A DNA stretch of 64,000 nt from Sphingomonas sp. S-NIH.Pt15_0812 (GCF_003951315.1 NZ_QLJH01000022.1:3837-67836); one strand, 5' to 3'. Numbered from the stretch's first letter, positions 38,201 to 47,774 are shown. A program made the numbers and translations. Notes: generated from the sequence alone by a model not told the origin.

Positions 38201-38742
38201 GACCGGACGAAGTTCAGGCCGCGCACCACGACGCCCGAACCCTCGACCGAGAAGTGGTCCGGGTCGTTCGAGCCGGCGAAGCGGTTGATCGACACGCCGG
38301 GAACGCGCTGCAGCGCCTCGGTGACCGAGCGGTCGGGCAGCGCGCCGATGTCCGACGCGGTGATCGCGTCGACGACGGTGTCGGAATTGCGCTTGATGTT
38401 CTGGGCATTGGCCAGGCTCTGGCGGATGCCGGTGACGACGATCTCGCCCTCGTTCGACTCGCTCGGCGGCGTGGTGCCGTCCTGCGGGGGCAGGGTGTCG
38501 CCGCGCGCCACCTCGGGCGAGGGCGCGGTGCCGGTGTTGTTGGTCGCCGCCGGATCGGTCGCGGTGCTGGCCGGGCTGGCGGTGCCGGCCGTCCCCTGGC
38601 CCGCGACCGCGCCCGTCTGCGCCTGGGCCGGCGCGGCGAGCGCGACGACGCACAAGGCTGTTGCCGATACGCCGCAGTGCAGCAGTCTGGCGATGTTGAA
38701 TGCAGTGGCGCCGCCCGTCGGCGCGGCAGATCGATACCCCAT
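35263..38742 (-). CDS. TonB-dependent outer-membrane receptor
   Basis: The 1159-residue protein has a signal peptide (ATALCVVALAAPAQAQ), a Ser/Thr/Pro-rich extension, then a TonB-box-like EIVVTGIRQSL, the plug domain (about 105-240: NSDTVVDAITASDIGALPDRSVTEALQRVPGV) and a 22-strand barrel ending in the C-terminal aromatic signature FIVRGNF. It belongs to the large CarO/NicT-like group of sphingomonads that import saccharides, siderophores or peptides. It is divergent from the tryptophan-halogenase cluster with 240 bases between the start codons, an arrangement common in sphingomonads and Caulobacter. Substrate is unknown. Confidence 0.9.
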   Translation of the reverse strand: MGYRSAAPTGGATAFNIARLLHCGVSATALCVVALAAPAQAQTGAVAGQGTAGTASPASTATDPAATNNTGTAPSPEVARGDTLPPQDGTTPPSESNEGEIVVTGIRQSLANAQNIKRNSDTVVDAITASDIGALPDRSVTEALQRVPGVSINRFAGSNDPDHFSVEGSGVVVRGLNFVRSEFNGRDAFAAGVGGQALNFADVPAELLGSVEVYKNATAELIEGGLAGTVNLNTRKPFDNPGLHASLNAEANYGDFRKKWTPTGSVLLSDTWDTGIGRLGLLGSASYSRLKSRADGIQITNFQTRDNQFAPSGNLTAGNVLSQLCRNPLPGSSDTVTLPAANSLCGATGTPGADGFADFRPNAYAPIGGQFRSQDFDRKRRGIALAAQWESTDKQTVATLQFLRSHSTQSWGEHTFETAPDLSEYNTYPTGCLPNANGSPRIDDPSTSPPLTSNPGTRAECPVGQFQNYEYDDSGLFQKGIVTLPGTGWRSASDTVPAGGIQQSLSRRQVYESNIVQDIGFNLKFNPDEHWAVNLDADYTMAKRTQKDFAVFGSTFADQELDLTGSLPVVIPHRPVNLGGSSIYAGQDDATYFKDPRATFWRAAMDHFEESSGSEYALKADFAYNFNDDANFLKRIKFGARYAERQQTVRYSAYNWGAISEVWSGAPVTIQQGGVQNTDFYTFPNFFRGQTPGPVGGYYYNGDLLKNYDQSVAFFQSLNDIWRTTNGAGATNRFVGAAQRGGAIPGSYYLPGEIQDVNQQDTNAYAMVNFGSNDPLFAGVRVDGNVGVRFVHTDVASAGAFTIPTREAFGIVQDYAGRCAAVTPPGGTPQTPGGICRLGASAYAALQQFATGATTPDVARTGYTYWLPSANLKLGLSRDLIVRLAASKVLTRPDSANIRNYQTYGTDAASGQPIATSGNPYLKPATAWQFDATLEWYFARVGSLTVDAFYKEVSNFFYQSILPRNVTSNGVTESVQFRYPENFTGKGKIKGVEVAYQQTFDFLPGLLSGFGVNANYSFIDSSGLPNSFLNTGAPSNVSTIKPGNLPFEGLSKHNVNATIFYEKGPVSLRAAYNWRSKYLLTAADVIFPYTSIFQADTGTLDASAFLNLNKYVKIGVQGVNLTNTTTKTLQAYTGDPSQLAPRSYFMNDRRFSFIVRGNF

Positions 38743-38981
38743 GACCCTCTTCCCTGGTTAGCGCTGCCATTACAGCTGCCGCTTGATCTTCGATTTGGTT
38801 ATGCACGGAAAATCACTGGAGCAAGGAGATTTGTTTGCGGTATCATTGATCTGAAACACATGGCGTGACGATGGTGGACAAGCGTTGCAAAAAGGCAACG
38901 AGGCCAAATCATGGCGTGTCTTTAAATCTTATCATTGGAACCGGTTTCAGCCGGTCGGATCGAAATGGAGCGGATGAAAGG

Positions 38982-40496
38982 ATGACCGAGACACCCCCTA
39001 TCCGGGTCGTGATCGTCGGCGGCGGCACGTCGGGCTGGATGGCGGCGGCGGCGCTCGCCAAGCTGTTGCCGCGCCGCTGCACCGTCCACCTGGTCGAGTC
39101 GGAAGCAATCGGCATCGTCGGCGTCGGCGAGGCGACGCTGCCGCATATCCGCGCCTTCAACGAGCGGCTGGGCATCCGCGAGGCCGACTTCATGGCCTGG
39201 ACGCGTGCGACCTTCAAACTGGGCATCGAGTTCCGCGACTGGGGGCGGATCGGCGACAGCTATATCCACCCCTTCGGCACCTTCGGGCGCGGGCAGAGCG
39301 AGGTGGACTTCCACCATTATTGGGCGCGGCTGATGCAGGCCGGCGTCGATGTGCCGCCGATCGAGCAATTCTCCATGGCCTGCACCATGGCGCGCGAGGG
39401 CCGGTTCGCGCTGCCGACCACCGACCCGCGCCAGATCACCACCACCTTCGGCTATGCCTATCAGTTCGATGCGGTGCTGTTCGCCCCCTATCTGCGCGCG
39501 CTGGCGGAGGACATGGGCGCGGTGCGGAGCGAAGGCATCGTCGTCGATGTCGAGCGCGACGGCGAGGGCGGCGACCTGACCGCGATCCGGCTGGCCGACG
39601 GGCGGCGGATCGAGGGTGACCTGTTCGTCGACTGTTCGGGCTTCCGCTCGCTGCTCTTGGGCGGCGCGATGGGCGAGCCGTTCCAGGACTGGTCGCGCTG
39701 GCTGCCCGCCGACCGGGCGGTGGCGATGCCGTGCCGCACCGAAACGGCGCTGACGCCCTATACCAGCGCGATCGCCATGCCGGCGGGCTGGCGCTGGCGC
39801 ATCCCGCTCCAGCATCGCACCGGCAATGGCTATGTCTATGCGAGCGGCTTCACCGCCGACGACGCGGCGCGCGACGCGCTGGTCGCGGCGGTGGAGGGCG
39901 AGCCGATCGCCGACCCGCGCCTGTTGCGCTTCACCGCCGGGCGGCGCGAGCGAAGCTGGGTGGGTAATTGCGTCGCCATCGGCCTGGCCAGCGGGTTTCT
40001 GGAGCCGCTGGAGTCGACCAGCATCTATCTGGTGCAGCAGGCGATCACCGCGCTGATCGAACTCTTCCCCCAGGGCCGCGTCCGCGGCGTCGACCGCGAC
40101 GAGTTCAACCGCGTCATCGACCTGGAATATGAGCGGATCCGCGATTTCCTGATCCTGCATTATCATGCGACCGAGCGCGACGATTCCGAATTCTGGCGCT
40201 ATGTCAGGACCATGACCATTCCGGACAGCTTGGCGGAGAAGATGGAGCTGTTCCGTCGGCGCGGCCGGATCGTGAAGTATCGCGAGGGCGTGTTCCTGGA
40301 TGCGAGCTGGGTCGCGGTCTATCTGGGCCAGCGCGTCCGCCCGGAGGGGCGCGACCCGCGCGCCGACCTGCCGGCGATGGACGTGCTGATGCGGGGCATG
40401 ACGAACCTGCGCGACGAGGTCGCCGCCACCGCCGCCGCGATGCCGGGCCACCTTGCCTTTATCGATCGCTATTGCCCGATGAGCCCGACCGCATGA
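38982..40496 (+). CDS. Tryptophan 7-halogenase-like flavoprotein 1
   Basis: This 504-residue protein starts with the Rossmann GGGTSGWMAAA, includes GVGEATLPHIRAF, the catalytic Lys of TFKLGIEF and the halogenase motif WRWRIP. Halogenases use reduced FAD, oxygen and halide. In genomes of this type the homologues next to TonB receptors may oxidise or process a different compound. The ATG 38982 follows a GGAG; a longer frame is not supported. It is the first gene of a four-gene coupled series. Confidence 0.85.
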   Translation: MTETPPIRVVIVGGGTSGWMAAAALAKLLPRRCTVHLVESEAIGIVGVGEATLPHIRAFNERLGIREADFMAWTRATFKLGIEFRDWGRIGDSYIHPFGTFGRGQSEVDFHHYWARLMQAGVDVPPIEQFSMACTMAREGRFALPTTDPRQITTTFGYAYQFDAVLFAPYLRALAEDMGAVRSEGIVVDVERDGEGGDLTAIRLADGRRIEGDLFVDCSGFRSLLLGGAMGEPFQDWSRWLPADRAVAMPCRTETALTPYTSAIAMPAGWRWRIPLQHRTGNGYVYASGFTADDAARDALVAAVEGEPIADPRLLRFTAGRRERSWVGNCVAIGLASGFLEPLESTSIYLVQQAITALIELFPQGRVRGVDRDEFNRVIDLEYERIRDFLILHYHATERDDSEFWRYVRTMTIPDSLAEKMELFRRRGRIVKYREGVFLDASWVAVYLGQRVRPEGRDPRADLPAMDVLMRGMTNLRDEVAATAAAMPGHLAFIDRYCPMSPTA

Positions 40497-41956
40497 GCGA
40501 TCGGCACGGACCGATCCGCCGGGTGCTGGTGGCCGGCGGCGGACTGGTCGGCTGGTCGGCGGCGGCGGCCCTGCAGCGACGGCTGCCCTGGCTGGAGGTG
40601 GTGATCCTGCCGATCGCGCCACCGGCCGATGCGATCGCCGACCGGATGCGCGCCACCCTGCCCTCGATCCTGGGCTTTCACGAGGATCTGGGCCTGTCGG
40701 ACGCTGATGCGGTGGTCCGCACTGGCAGCAATATCCGGCTGGGGACGCTGTTCGAGGGTTGGACGACGGGGCGGGCCGGACACCTCACCGATTATGTGCA
40801 CGCCTATGGCCGGCACGGGCGGCCGTTCGAGGGCGGCTCCTTCCACCTCCATTGGGCCCGTGCGGCGCGGCACCAGGTCCCAGCGCCGTTCGACCGCTTC
40901 TCCGCGGCGGCGGTGATGGCGCGCGCCGGCCGGTTCGCGGTGCCCGCCGATGATCCGGAGGCGCTGGTCGGCGGCTTCGAGCATGGGCTGCATATCGATC
41001 CCGTCCGCTATGCGGCGATGCTGCGCGCCTTCGCGCTCCATTGCGGGGTGCGCGAACGGGCGGGCGACCTGACCGGCGTGGAGATCGGCGAGGATGGCTT
41101 CGTCGCGGCGGCGCTGCTGGCGGAGGGCGACCGGGTCGAGGCCAATCTGTTCGTCGACGCCACCGGCCCGGCGGCGCGGCTGCGGAGCGCCCTGGACGAT
41201 GCGCGCATCTCCTGGGCATCGTGGCTGCCCTGCGACCGGCTGATCCTGGAGGACGCGGCGGCGATGCCCGCCGATCCGCTCGACCGGGTGACGGCGCATG
41301 GCTGCGGCTGGCGCTGGACAGGCGGCGGATCGCAGGGGCTGGTCTATGCCAGTGCCTCTGCCGGGGCGGCCGAATGGGGCGGCCAGGGGGTCGCGATCGA
41401 TCCCGGCACGCGGCCCCGCCCCTGGCTGCGCAACTGCGTCGCGATCGGCGATGCCGCGACCGCCGTGGAGCCACTGGAATGGACCAACCTCCATCTGGCG
41501 CACAGCGCGATCGACCGGATCGTCGCGATGCTGCCGGGTCGCGATTGCGCGCCCGTGGAGCTGGCCGAATATAACCGCCAATGCGCCGCCGAGGCGGAGC
41601 GGGTGCGCGACTTCCTGGCGCTGCATTATGCGGTGTCCGACCGGCCCGAGCCGTTCTGGCGCGCGGTGGCCGACGTCGCGCCGCCGCCCTCGCTGGCGCA
41701 CAGCCTGGCGCAGTTCCGCGCGCGGGGGCGCCTGCCCTTCTACGAAGAGGAGACCTTCGCCAAGGACAGTTGGCTCGCCGTGCTGATCGGCCAGAACGTG
41801 CTGCCCGAGCGCGACGATCCGCTGATCGCGCTGGTGCCGCCCGACCGGGCTACCGCCGCCATGACCCATCATGCCCAGGCGCTCGCCGCCGCCATCGCCG
41901 CGCTGCCTCCGGCCGGCGCCGCCCATCCCATTCTGCAGAGGTCCCGATCCCGATGA
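40493..41956 (+). CDS. Tryptophan-halogenase-like protein 2, degenerate active site
   Basis: The 487-residue protein belongs to the same family (GGGLVGWSAAAAL, RNCVAIGDAATAVEPLEW), but it has lost key positions. The WxWxIP motif reads WRWTGGG, and the Lys of the FKLG motif is Arg (SNIRLGTLF). It may be an inactive partner or a differently acting paralogue. It starts with an ATGA overlap to halogenase 1, so it is coupled. It ends the same way with number 3. Confidence 0.8.
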   Translation: MSDRHGPIRRVLVAGGGLVGWSAAAALQRRLPWLEVVILPIAPPADAIADRMRATLPSILGFHEDLGLSDADAVVRTGSNIRLGTLFEGWTTGRAGHLTDYVHAYGRHGRPFEGGSFHLHWARAARHQVPAPFDRFSAAAVMARAGRFAVPADDPEALVGGFEHGLHIDPVRYAAMLRAFALHCGVRERAGDLTGVEIGEDGFVAAALLAEGDRVEANLFVDATGPAARLRSALDDARISWASWLPCDRLILEDAAAMPADPLDRVTAHGCGWRWTGGGSQGLVYASASAGAAEWGGQGVAIDPGTRPRPWLRNCVAIGDAATAVEPLEWTNLHLAHSAIDRIVAMLPGRDCAPVELAEYNRQCAAEAERVRDFLALHYAVSDRPEPFWRAVADVAPPPSLAHSLAQFRARGRLPFYEEETFAKDSWLAVLIGQNVLPERDDPLIALVPPDRATAAMTHHAQALAAAIAALPPAGAAHPILQRSRSR

Positions 41957-43578
41957 ACGAACATGCGATCCGCGACGTGGTGATCGTCGGCGGCGGCACC
42001 GCCGGCTGGATGGCCGCCGCCGCCTTCTCGCGCTTCCTCAACAACGGCCATACCCGCATCACGCTGATCGAGTCGGAGGAGATCGGCACGATCGGCGTCG
42101 GCGAGGCGACGATCCCGCCGCTGGTCAGCTTCAACCAGATGCTCGGCATCAACGAGAACGACTTCCTGCGCGAGACGGCGGGCACGTTCAAACTGGGCAT
42201 CGAGTTCGTCGACTGGGGCCGGCTCGGCGACCGGTATTTCCACCCCTTCGGCAGCCACGGCCATGACCTGCAGGGCGTGCATTTCCACCAGCTCTACCTG
42301 CGCGAGCGACAGCGCCAGGCGCTGCCGCCGATCGCCACCTGGTCGATGAGCGCGGTGGCGGCGGCGGCGGGCAAGTTCGGCCGCCCCTCGCCCGAGGCGC
42401 AGTCGCCGATCCGCGAACTCCTCTATGCCTTCCATTTCGACGCCGGCCTCTATGCCCGCTTCCTGCGTCGCTATGCGGAAGCGAATGGCGTGACCCGGAT
42501 CGAGGGCAAGGTCGCGGACGTCACGCTCCGGCCGGAGGACGGGCATGTCGCCGCGGTGACGCTGGCGGACGGGCGGCAGGTCGCGGGCGACCTGTTCATC
42601 GACTGTTCGGGCTTTCGCGGCCTGCTGATCGAGGAGGCGCTGGAGACGGGCTATGAACCCTGGGGCCAGTGGCTGCCCTGCGACCGTGCGGTCGCGGTGC
42701 CGAGCGCGCTGACCGGCGAGCCCGATCCCTTCACCCGCGCCACCGCGCACAAGGCCGGCTGGCAGTGGCGCATCCCGCTCCAGCACCGGATGGGCAACGG
42801 CCTGGTCTATGCCAGCCAGTTCCTCGACGACGATGCGGCGGAGCGCGAACTGCTCAGCCGGCTGGAGGGCGCGCCGCTCGCCGAGCCGCGCCGCCTGTCC
42901 TTCACCACCGGGCGGCGGCGCGAATGCTGGAGCCGCAACGTCGTCGCGCTCGGCCTGTCGAGCGGCTTCATCGAACCGCTGGAATCGACCAGCATCCACT
43001 TCATCCAGTCCGGCATCGCCCGGCTGATCGCGCTGTTCCCGGACAAGCGCTTCGACCCGGTCGAGCGCACCGAATTTAACCGCCAGATGCGCGAACTGTA
43101 CGAGGATGTCCGCGACTTCGTGATCCTCCACTACAAGGCGACCGAGCGCACCGACTCGCCCTTCTGGGATCGGTGCCGGACGATGGAGGTGCCGGACTCG
43201 CTGCGGCGCAAGATGGACCTGTTCCGCGCCAAGGGCCGCGTCTTCCGCGATTCGATGGAGCTGTTCGCGACGACCAGCTGGGTCGCGGTGGCGTTCGGCC
43301 AGCATCTCTGGCCCGAGCATCACGAGCCGGCGGTGGACGCGCTGGACGAAGACCGCGTCGCCGCCGCCCTGGCGCAGATGCACCAGGGCTATGCGCAGGT
43401 CGCACAGCAACTGCCCAGCCACGGCGCCTTCCTGCGCCAGACCGCGCTGTCGCCGCTCGCCTCGGGAGCCGCGCCCACCCCTGTCCCGGCGTCTGCGCCC
43501 GCGCCCGCCGACGCGCTGCCGCGCTTCTCGTTCGAGTCGGATTCGCCCTTCACCGGCACGATGGGCTCGCCGGTATGA
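41953..43578 (+). CDS. Tryptophan 7-halogenase-like flavoprotein 3
   Basis: The 541-residue protein has the complete set: GGGTAGWMAAAAFSR, GVGEATIPPLVSF, the Lys of GTFKLGIEFVDW, and WQWRIPLQHR. The C-terminal tail of about 45 residues is Pro/Ala-rich and differs from its neighbours, a low-complexity extension. It starts with a four-base ATGA overlap and probably functions with halogenase 4. The exact substrate is unknown. Confidence 0.85.
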   Translation: MNEHAIRDVVIVGGGTAGWMAAAAFSRFLNNGHTRITLIESEEIGTIGVGEATIPPLVSFNQMLGINENDFLRETAGTFKLGIEFVDWGRLGDRYFHPFGSHGHDLQGVHFHQLYLRERQRQALPPIATWSMSAVAAAAGKFGRPSPEAQSPIRELLYAFHFDAGLYARFLRRYAEANGVTRIEGKVADVTLRPEDGHVAAVTLADGRQVAGDLFIDCSGFRGLLIEEALETGYEPWGQWLPCDRAVAVPSALTGEPDPFTRATAHKAGWQWRIPLQHRMGNGLVYASQFLDDDAAERELLSRLEGAPLAEPRRLSFTTGRRRECWSRNVVALGLSSGFIEPLESTSIHFIQSGIARLIALFPDKRFDPVERTEFNRQMRELYEDVRDFVILHYKATERTDSPFWDRCRTMEVPDSLRRKMDLFRAKGRVFRDSMELFATTSWVAVAFGQHLWPEHHEPAVDALDEDRVAAALAQMHQGYAQVAQQLPSHGAFLRQTALSPLASGAAPTPVPASAPAPADALPRFSFESDSPFTGTMGSPV

Positions 43579-45092
43579 GCGAGGCGGCGATCCGCGACAT
43601 CGTCATCGTCGGCGGCGGCACCGCCGGCTGGATGGCGGCGGCGGGCATCGCGCGGCTGGCGGGGGCGCTGCCCGGCGCGACGATCACCCTGATCGAGTCG
43701 GACGCGATCGGCACGGTGGGCGTCGGCGAGGCGACCATCCCGCAGATCACGCTGTTCAACACGCTGCTCGGCATCGACGAGGCGGAGTTCGTGCGGGCGA
43801 CGCGGGCGACGTACAAGCTCGGCATCGAGTTCGTCGACTGGACGCGGATCGGCCATCGCTATGTCCATCCCTTCGGCCTGTACGGCATCGACATGGCGGG
43901 GGTGGAGTTCCACCATCACTGGCTGCGCGGCGCGGCGCTGGGCGACGCGGCGCCGCTCGACGCCTATTCGCTGGCGGTGGTCGGCGGGCTGGACGGGCGC
44001 TTCGCCCATCCCCGGCCTGACCAGCCCAATTCGCCGCTGGCGAAACTCGCCTATGCCTTCCAGTTCGATGCCGGCCTTTATGCCCGCTTCCTGCGCGCCC
44101 GCGCCGAAGGCTGGGGCGTGGTGCGGCGCGAGGGGCGGATCACCCAGGTCCACCGGCACGCCGAGAGCGGGCATGTCGCCTCGGTCGAACTGGCCGACGG
44201 CGCGACCATCGCGGGCGACCTGTTCATCGACTGTTCGGGCTTTCGCGGCCTGCTGATCGAGGAGACGATGGGTGCCGGGTTCGAGGATTGGACCGACTGG
44301 CTGCCCTGCGACCGCGCCTGGGCGGTGCCGTGCGAACCGGGCGGCGACCGCCAGCCGCTGACCCGCTCCACCGCGCGTCCCGCCGGCTGGCAATGGCGAA
44401 TCCCGCTCCAGCACCGGATCGGTAATGGCTATGTCTATAGCAGTGCGCATATCTCGGACGACGAGGCGGCGGCGCTGCTGCTGGCCAATCTGGACGGGCG
44501 GCCGATCGCCGATCCCAAGCCCTTGCGCTTCACCGCCGGGCATCGCCGCCGCGCCTGGGTCGGCAATGTCGTGGCGCTGGGCCTGGCCGGCGGGTTCCTG
44601 GAGCCGCTGGAATCGACCAGCATCCATCTGGTCCAGTCGGGCATCGCCCGGCTGATGGCGCTGTTCCCCGATCGCGGCTTCGACCCGCTGCTGGCGGAGC
44701 GGTTCAATGCGGAGACGGAGCGGGAATATCGCGACATCCGCGACTTCCTGGTGCTGCACTACAAGGCGACCGAGCGCGACGATTCGCCATTCTGGGACTA
44801 TTGCCGCACCCTGCCGCCGCCGCCGGGGCTGGCGGAGAAGCTGGCGATGTTCGCGACGAACGGCCGCATCCACCGCGAGAATAACGAGCTGTTCACCGAG
44901 ACGAGCTGGCTGTCGGTGATGATCGGCCAGGGCGTGATGCCCCGGCGTCACCATCCGATCGCCGACACGCTGCCCCCGGCCGAGCTGCTGCACCGGCTGG
45001 GGCATATCCGCAGCGTCGTCACCGACACCGCGCGCGCGATGCCGCGCCAGGACGATTATCTCCGCCAGATCGGCTGCGATCTCGGCACATAA
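43575..45092 (+). CDS. Tryptophan 7-halogenase-like flavoprotein 4
   Basis: The 505-residue protein has all family motifs: GGGTAGWMAAAG, GVGEATIPQITLF, the Lys of ATYKLGIEFVDW, and WQWRIPLQHR. It follows the third halogenase with an ATGA overlap. The tandem array seems to have grown by duplication, with divergence mainly in the substrate face. Cupin gene follows 11 bases later. Confidence 0.85.
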   Translation: MSEAAIRDIVIVGGGTAGWMAAAGIARLAGALPGATITLIESDAIGTVGVGEATIPQITLFNTLLGIDEAEFVRATRATYKLGIEFVDWTRIGHRYVHPFGLYGIDMAGVEFHHHWLRGAALGDAAPLDAYSLAVVGGLDGRFAHPRPDQPNSPLAKLAYAFQFDAGLYARFLRARAEGWGVVRREGRITQVHRHAESGHVASVELADGATIAGDLFIDCSGFRGLLIEETMGAGFEDWTDWLPCDRAWAVPCEPGGDRQPLTRSTARPAGWQWRIPLQHRIGNGYVYSSAHISDDEAAALLLANLDGRPIADPKPLRFTAGHRRRAWVGNVVALGLAGGFLEPLESTSIHLVQSGIARLMALFPDRGFDPLLAERFNAETEREYRDIRDFLVLHYKATERDDSPFWDYCRTLPPPPGLAEKLAMFATNGRIHRENNELFTETSWLSVMIGQGVMPRRHHPIADTLPPAELLHRLGHIRSVVTDTARAMPRQDDYLRQIGCDLGT

Positions 45093-45103
45093 GGCGCCTT
45101 TCC

Positions 45104-46120
45104 ATGTCCCTCCCCGCTCCCGCACCGCTGCCCGAATATCACGGCGTCGACCGCGCCCGCTTCGAGGCCGAGATCCGCCCCGCCGGGGTCCCTGCGATCC
45201 TGCGCGGGGTCGGCAAGGGCTGGCCGGCGGTGCGGGCGGCGGAGCAGTCGGACGAGGCGATCATCGCCTATCTCAAGCGGTTCAGCCATGCCGAGCCGGT
45301 CGGCGCGGTCGTCGGACCGCCGGAGATCGACGGGCGGTTCTTCTACACGCCCGACCTGTCCGCCTTGAACTTCACGCGCGGCCAGTCGCCGCTCGGGCCG
45401 TTCCTCGACCGGCTGCTGCGCGACCGGGGGGCGGAGCGGCCCTATGCCATGGCGGTCCAGTCGGTGCCGCTGCCCGAATTGCTGCCCGGCTTCACCGCCG
45501 AACAGTCGACCGACCTGGTCGATGCCGATGTCGTTCCGCGCCTGTGGCTGGGCAATGCGATCCGCGTCGCGCCGCATTACGACCTGGCGGAGAATATCGG
45601 CGTGGTCGTCGCCGGCCGCCGCCGCTTCACCCTGTTCCCGCCCGACCAGCTCGCCAATCTCTATATGGGGCCGCTGGAACTGACCCCGGCGGGCACGCCG
45701 GTCAGCATGGTCGACCCCGCCGCGCCCGACCTGGACCGCTATCCCCGCTTCGCCGAGGCGATGGCGGTGGCGCAAAGCGGGGTGCTGGCGCCGGGCGACG
45801 CGATCTACATCCCCTTCCACTGGTGGCACGCGGTCGACTCGCTCGACCCGGTCAGCATCTTCATGAACTATTGGTGGAATCCCGCGCCCAAGGCGATGGG
45901 CAGCCCGTACCATGCGCTGCTGCTGTCGCTGTTCGCGCTGCGCACCCTGCCCGACGACCAGCGGGCCGCGTGGCGGCTGATGTTCGACCATCTGGTGTTC
46001 CGCACCGGCGGCGATCCGGTCGCGCACCTGCCGCAATCGGCGCAGGGGGTGCTGGGCCCGGTCGATGCCGACATGGCCGAGCGGATGCGCGCGACCCTGC
46101 TCCAGAATCTGGGACGCTGA
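45104..46120 (+). CDS. Cupin-like (JmjC-type) Fe(II)/2-oxoglutarate-dependent enzyme
   Basis: The 338-residue protein has the JmjC-like HxD...H site: APHYDLAENIGVVVAGRRRF (His and Asp) and the C-terminal His in IPFHWWHAV. The double-stranded beta-helix fold is typical of FIH-type hydroxylases. It is the last gene of the TonB receptor/halogenase unit, and homologues are often found with such clusters. It could hydroxylate a small molecule or a protein residue. A perfect terminator hairpin follows. Confidence 0.8.
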   Translation: MSLPAPAPLPEYHGVDRARFEAEIRPAGVPAILRGVGKGWPAVRAAEQSDEAIIAYLKRFSHAEPVGAVVGPPEIDGRFFYTPDLSALNFTRGQSPLGPFLDRLLRDRGAERPYAMAVQSVPLPELLPGFTAEQSTDLVDADVVPRLWLGNAIRVAPHYDLAENIGVVVAGRRRFTLFPPDQLANLYMGPLELTPAGTPVSMVDPAAPDLDRYPRFAEAMAVAQSGVLAPGDAIYIPFHWWHAVDSLDPVSIFMNYWWNPAPKAMGSPYHALLLSLFALRTLPDDQRAAWRLMFDHLVFRTGGDPVAHLPQSAQGVLGPVDADMAERMRATLLQNLGR

Positions 46121-46123
46121 GCA

Positions 46124-46153
46124 ATCGGGCTCCTGTTCGTGCAGGAGCCCGAT
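46124..46153. terminator. Bidirectional terminator between cupin gene and dapD
   Basis: ATCGGGCTCCTG (46124-46135) and CAGGAGCCCGAT (46142-46153) form a perfect 12-bp stem with a TTCGTG loop, four bases after the cupin stop and seven before the dapD stop on the other strand. Confidence 0.8.
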
Positions 46154-46159
46154 ACGGGA

Positions 46160-46984
46160 TCAGTCGCGCAGCAGGTCGTTGACGCTGGTCTTGGAGCGGG
46201 TCTGCGCATCGACGCGCTTGACGATCACCGCGCAATAGAGCGCCGGCTTGCCGTCGCCGCCGCCCAGCGAGCCGGGCACCACCACGCTGTAGGGCGGCAC
46301 ATGGCCGCGGAAGATCTCGCCCGTCTCGCGGTCGACGATCTTGGTCGACGCGCCCAGATAGACGCCCATCGACAAGACCGCACCCTCGCCGACGCGCACG
46401 CCCTCCGCCACCTCGGCGCGGGCGCCGATGAACGCGCCGTCCTCGATGACGACCGGATCGGCCTGGAGCGGCTCCAGCACGCCGCCGATCCCGGCCCCGC
46501 CCGACAGATGGACGTTGCGGCCGATCTGCGCGCAACTGCCCACCGTCGCCCAGGTGTCGACCATCGTACCCTCGCCGACATGCGCGCCGATATTGACGAA
46601 GCTGGGCATCAGGATCGCACTCTTGCCGATGAACGCGCCGCGCCGCACCACCGACCCCGGCACCGCGCGGAAGCCGGCCTGGCGGAATGCCGCCTCGTCC
46701 CAGCCGCTGAACTTGGACGGCACCTTGTCGAACCAGTGGCCGGCCCCCGGTCCATTGTCGATCAGGCTGTTGTCGTTGAGGCGGAAGGACAGCAGCACCG
46801 CCTTCTTCAGCCACTGGTTGACGCGCCAGCCGCCCTCGCCGTCCGGCTCGGCCACCCGCGCCGTGCCGGCATCCAGCATCGCCAGCGCCTGTTCCACCGC
46901 CTCGCGCACCGCGCCGCCGGTGGTGAAGCCCAGCTCGGTCCGGTTGTCCCAGGCGGTGTCGATGGTGGTGGACAGGTCGTTCAT
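46160..46984 (-). CDS. dapD: 2,3,4,5-tetrahydropyridine-2,6-dicarboxylate N-succinyltransferase
   Basis: The 274-residue protein has the left-handed beta-helix hexapeptide pattern of acyltransferases ([34 protein letters not shown]), identical in length to E. coli DapD. It succinylates tetrahydrodipicolinate in lysine and peptidoglycan diaminopimelate synthesis. It starts with an ATGA overlap to the HAD phosphatase gene. The call is secure. Confidence 0.95.
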   Translation of the reverse strand: MNDLSTTIDTAWDNRTELGFTTGGAVREAVEQALAMLDAGTARVAEPDGEGGWRVNQWLKKAVLLSFRLNDNSLIDNGPGAGHWFDKVPSKFSGWDEAAFRQAGFRAVPGSVVRRGAFIGKSAILMPSFVNIGAHVGEGTMVDTWATVGSCAQIGRNVHLSGGAGIGGVLEPLQADPVVIEDGAFIGARAEVAEGVRVGEGAVLSMGVYLGASTKIVDRETGEIFRGHVPPYSVVVPGSLGGGDGKPALYCAVIVKRVDAQTRSKTSVNDLLRD

Positions 46985-47646
46985 GGCGTCTCCAGGATCT
47001 GTTCGAGCCACGGCGCGAGCGCGTGGATGTGGAAATCGATGTAGCTGCGATCGGCGTCGGGGGCCTGTTCGGACCCATTGTCGACCCAGACGGTGGTCAT
47101 GCCGATCGCCTTGGCCGGCTTCAGGTTGCGCGCCATGTCCTCGACGAACAGGCTTTCCCGGGGGTCGAGGTCGAAGGCGGCGCATAGGCCGGCATAGGCC
47201 TCGGGCTGCGGCTTGGGGCGGAGGTTCATCGCGTGGATGTCGTGCACCGCCTCGAAACTGCCGCCCAGCCCCAGCCGCTCCAGCACCTTGAGCGCATAGG
47301 GCCCGTCGCCATTGGTGAAGACCAGCTTGCGCCCCGGCAGGCGGGCAAGGGCCGCGACCAGCGGCGCGTCCGCCTGCAACACGTCCATCTCGATATCGTG
47401 GACATAGGCGAGGAAGGCGTGCGGATCGACCTGATGCTCGGCCATCAGCCCGGCCAGCGTCGTGCCATGGCCGATGAAATAGGCCTTCTGGATGCGATGC
47501 GCCTGGACCAGGTCGACCGACAGCAGCTCGGCGATGAACGCGGTCATCCGCCGGTCGATATGCGCGAACAGATCGGCGCTCGCCGGATAGAGCGTGTTGT
47601 CGAGGTCGAAGATCCAGTTGCGGACATGGGAAAGCCGGTCGATCAT
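46981..47646 (-). CDS. HAD phosphatase, pyrimidine 5'-nucleotidase (SDT1) type
   Basis: The 221-residue HAD protein has motif [11 protein letters not shown], motif II FTNGD, the conserved Lys (RPKPQPEAY) and motif [10 protein letters not shown]. It resembles yeast SDT1-type pyrimidine 5'-nucleotidases, a common neighbour of dapD in sphingomonads. Substrate is unconfirmed. It is translationally coupled to dapD downstream. Confidence 0.85.
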   Translation of the reverse strand: MIDRLSHVRNWIFDLDNTLYPASADLFAHIDRRMTAFIAELLSVDLVQAHRIQKAYFIGHGTTLAGLMAEHQVDPHAFLAYVHDIEMDVLQADAPLVAALARLPGRKLVFTNGDGPYALKVLERLGLGGSFEAVHDIHAMNLRPKPQPEAYAGLCAAFDLDPRESLFVEDMARNLKPAKAIGMTTVWVDNGSEQAPDADRSYIDFHIHALAPWLEQILETP

Positions 47647-47774
47647 CGCGGCGGGTCTGTAGGCAAGGCCAGCCTCCGGAGCAAGCGCCGGGACCGTGTC
47701 GGCCCTGCTTGGATCGGACGCGCAAATGCTGTAGCGGCGATCCCTTGACGCGAAGGCGCGGGGGCGGTCGGCGG

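Noticed and set aside
35224-38868. 1214-residue plus-strand open frame opposite the TonB receptor
   Set aside because: It is the antisense of a clear receptor gene with signal peptide, plug and barrel; the antisense frame has no recognised domain.
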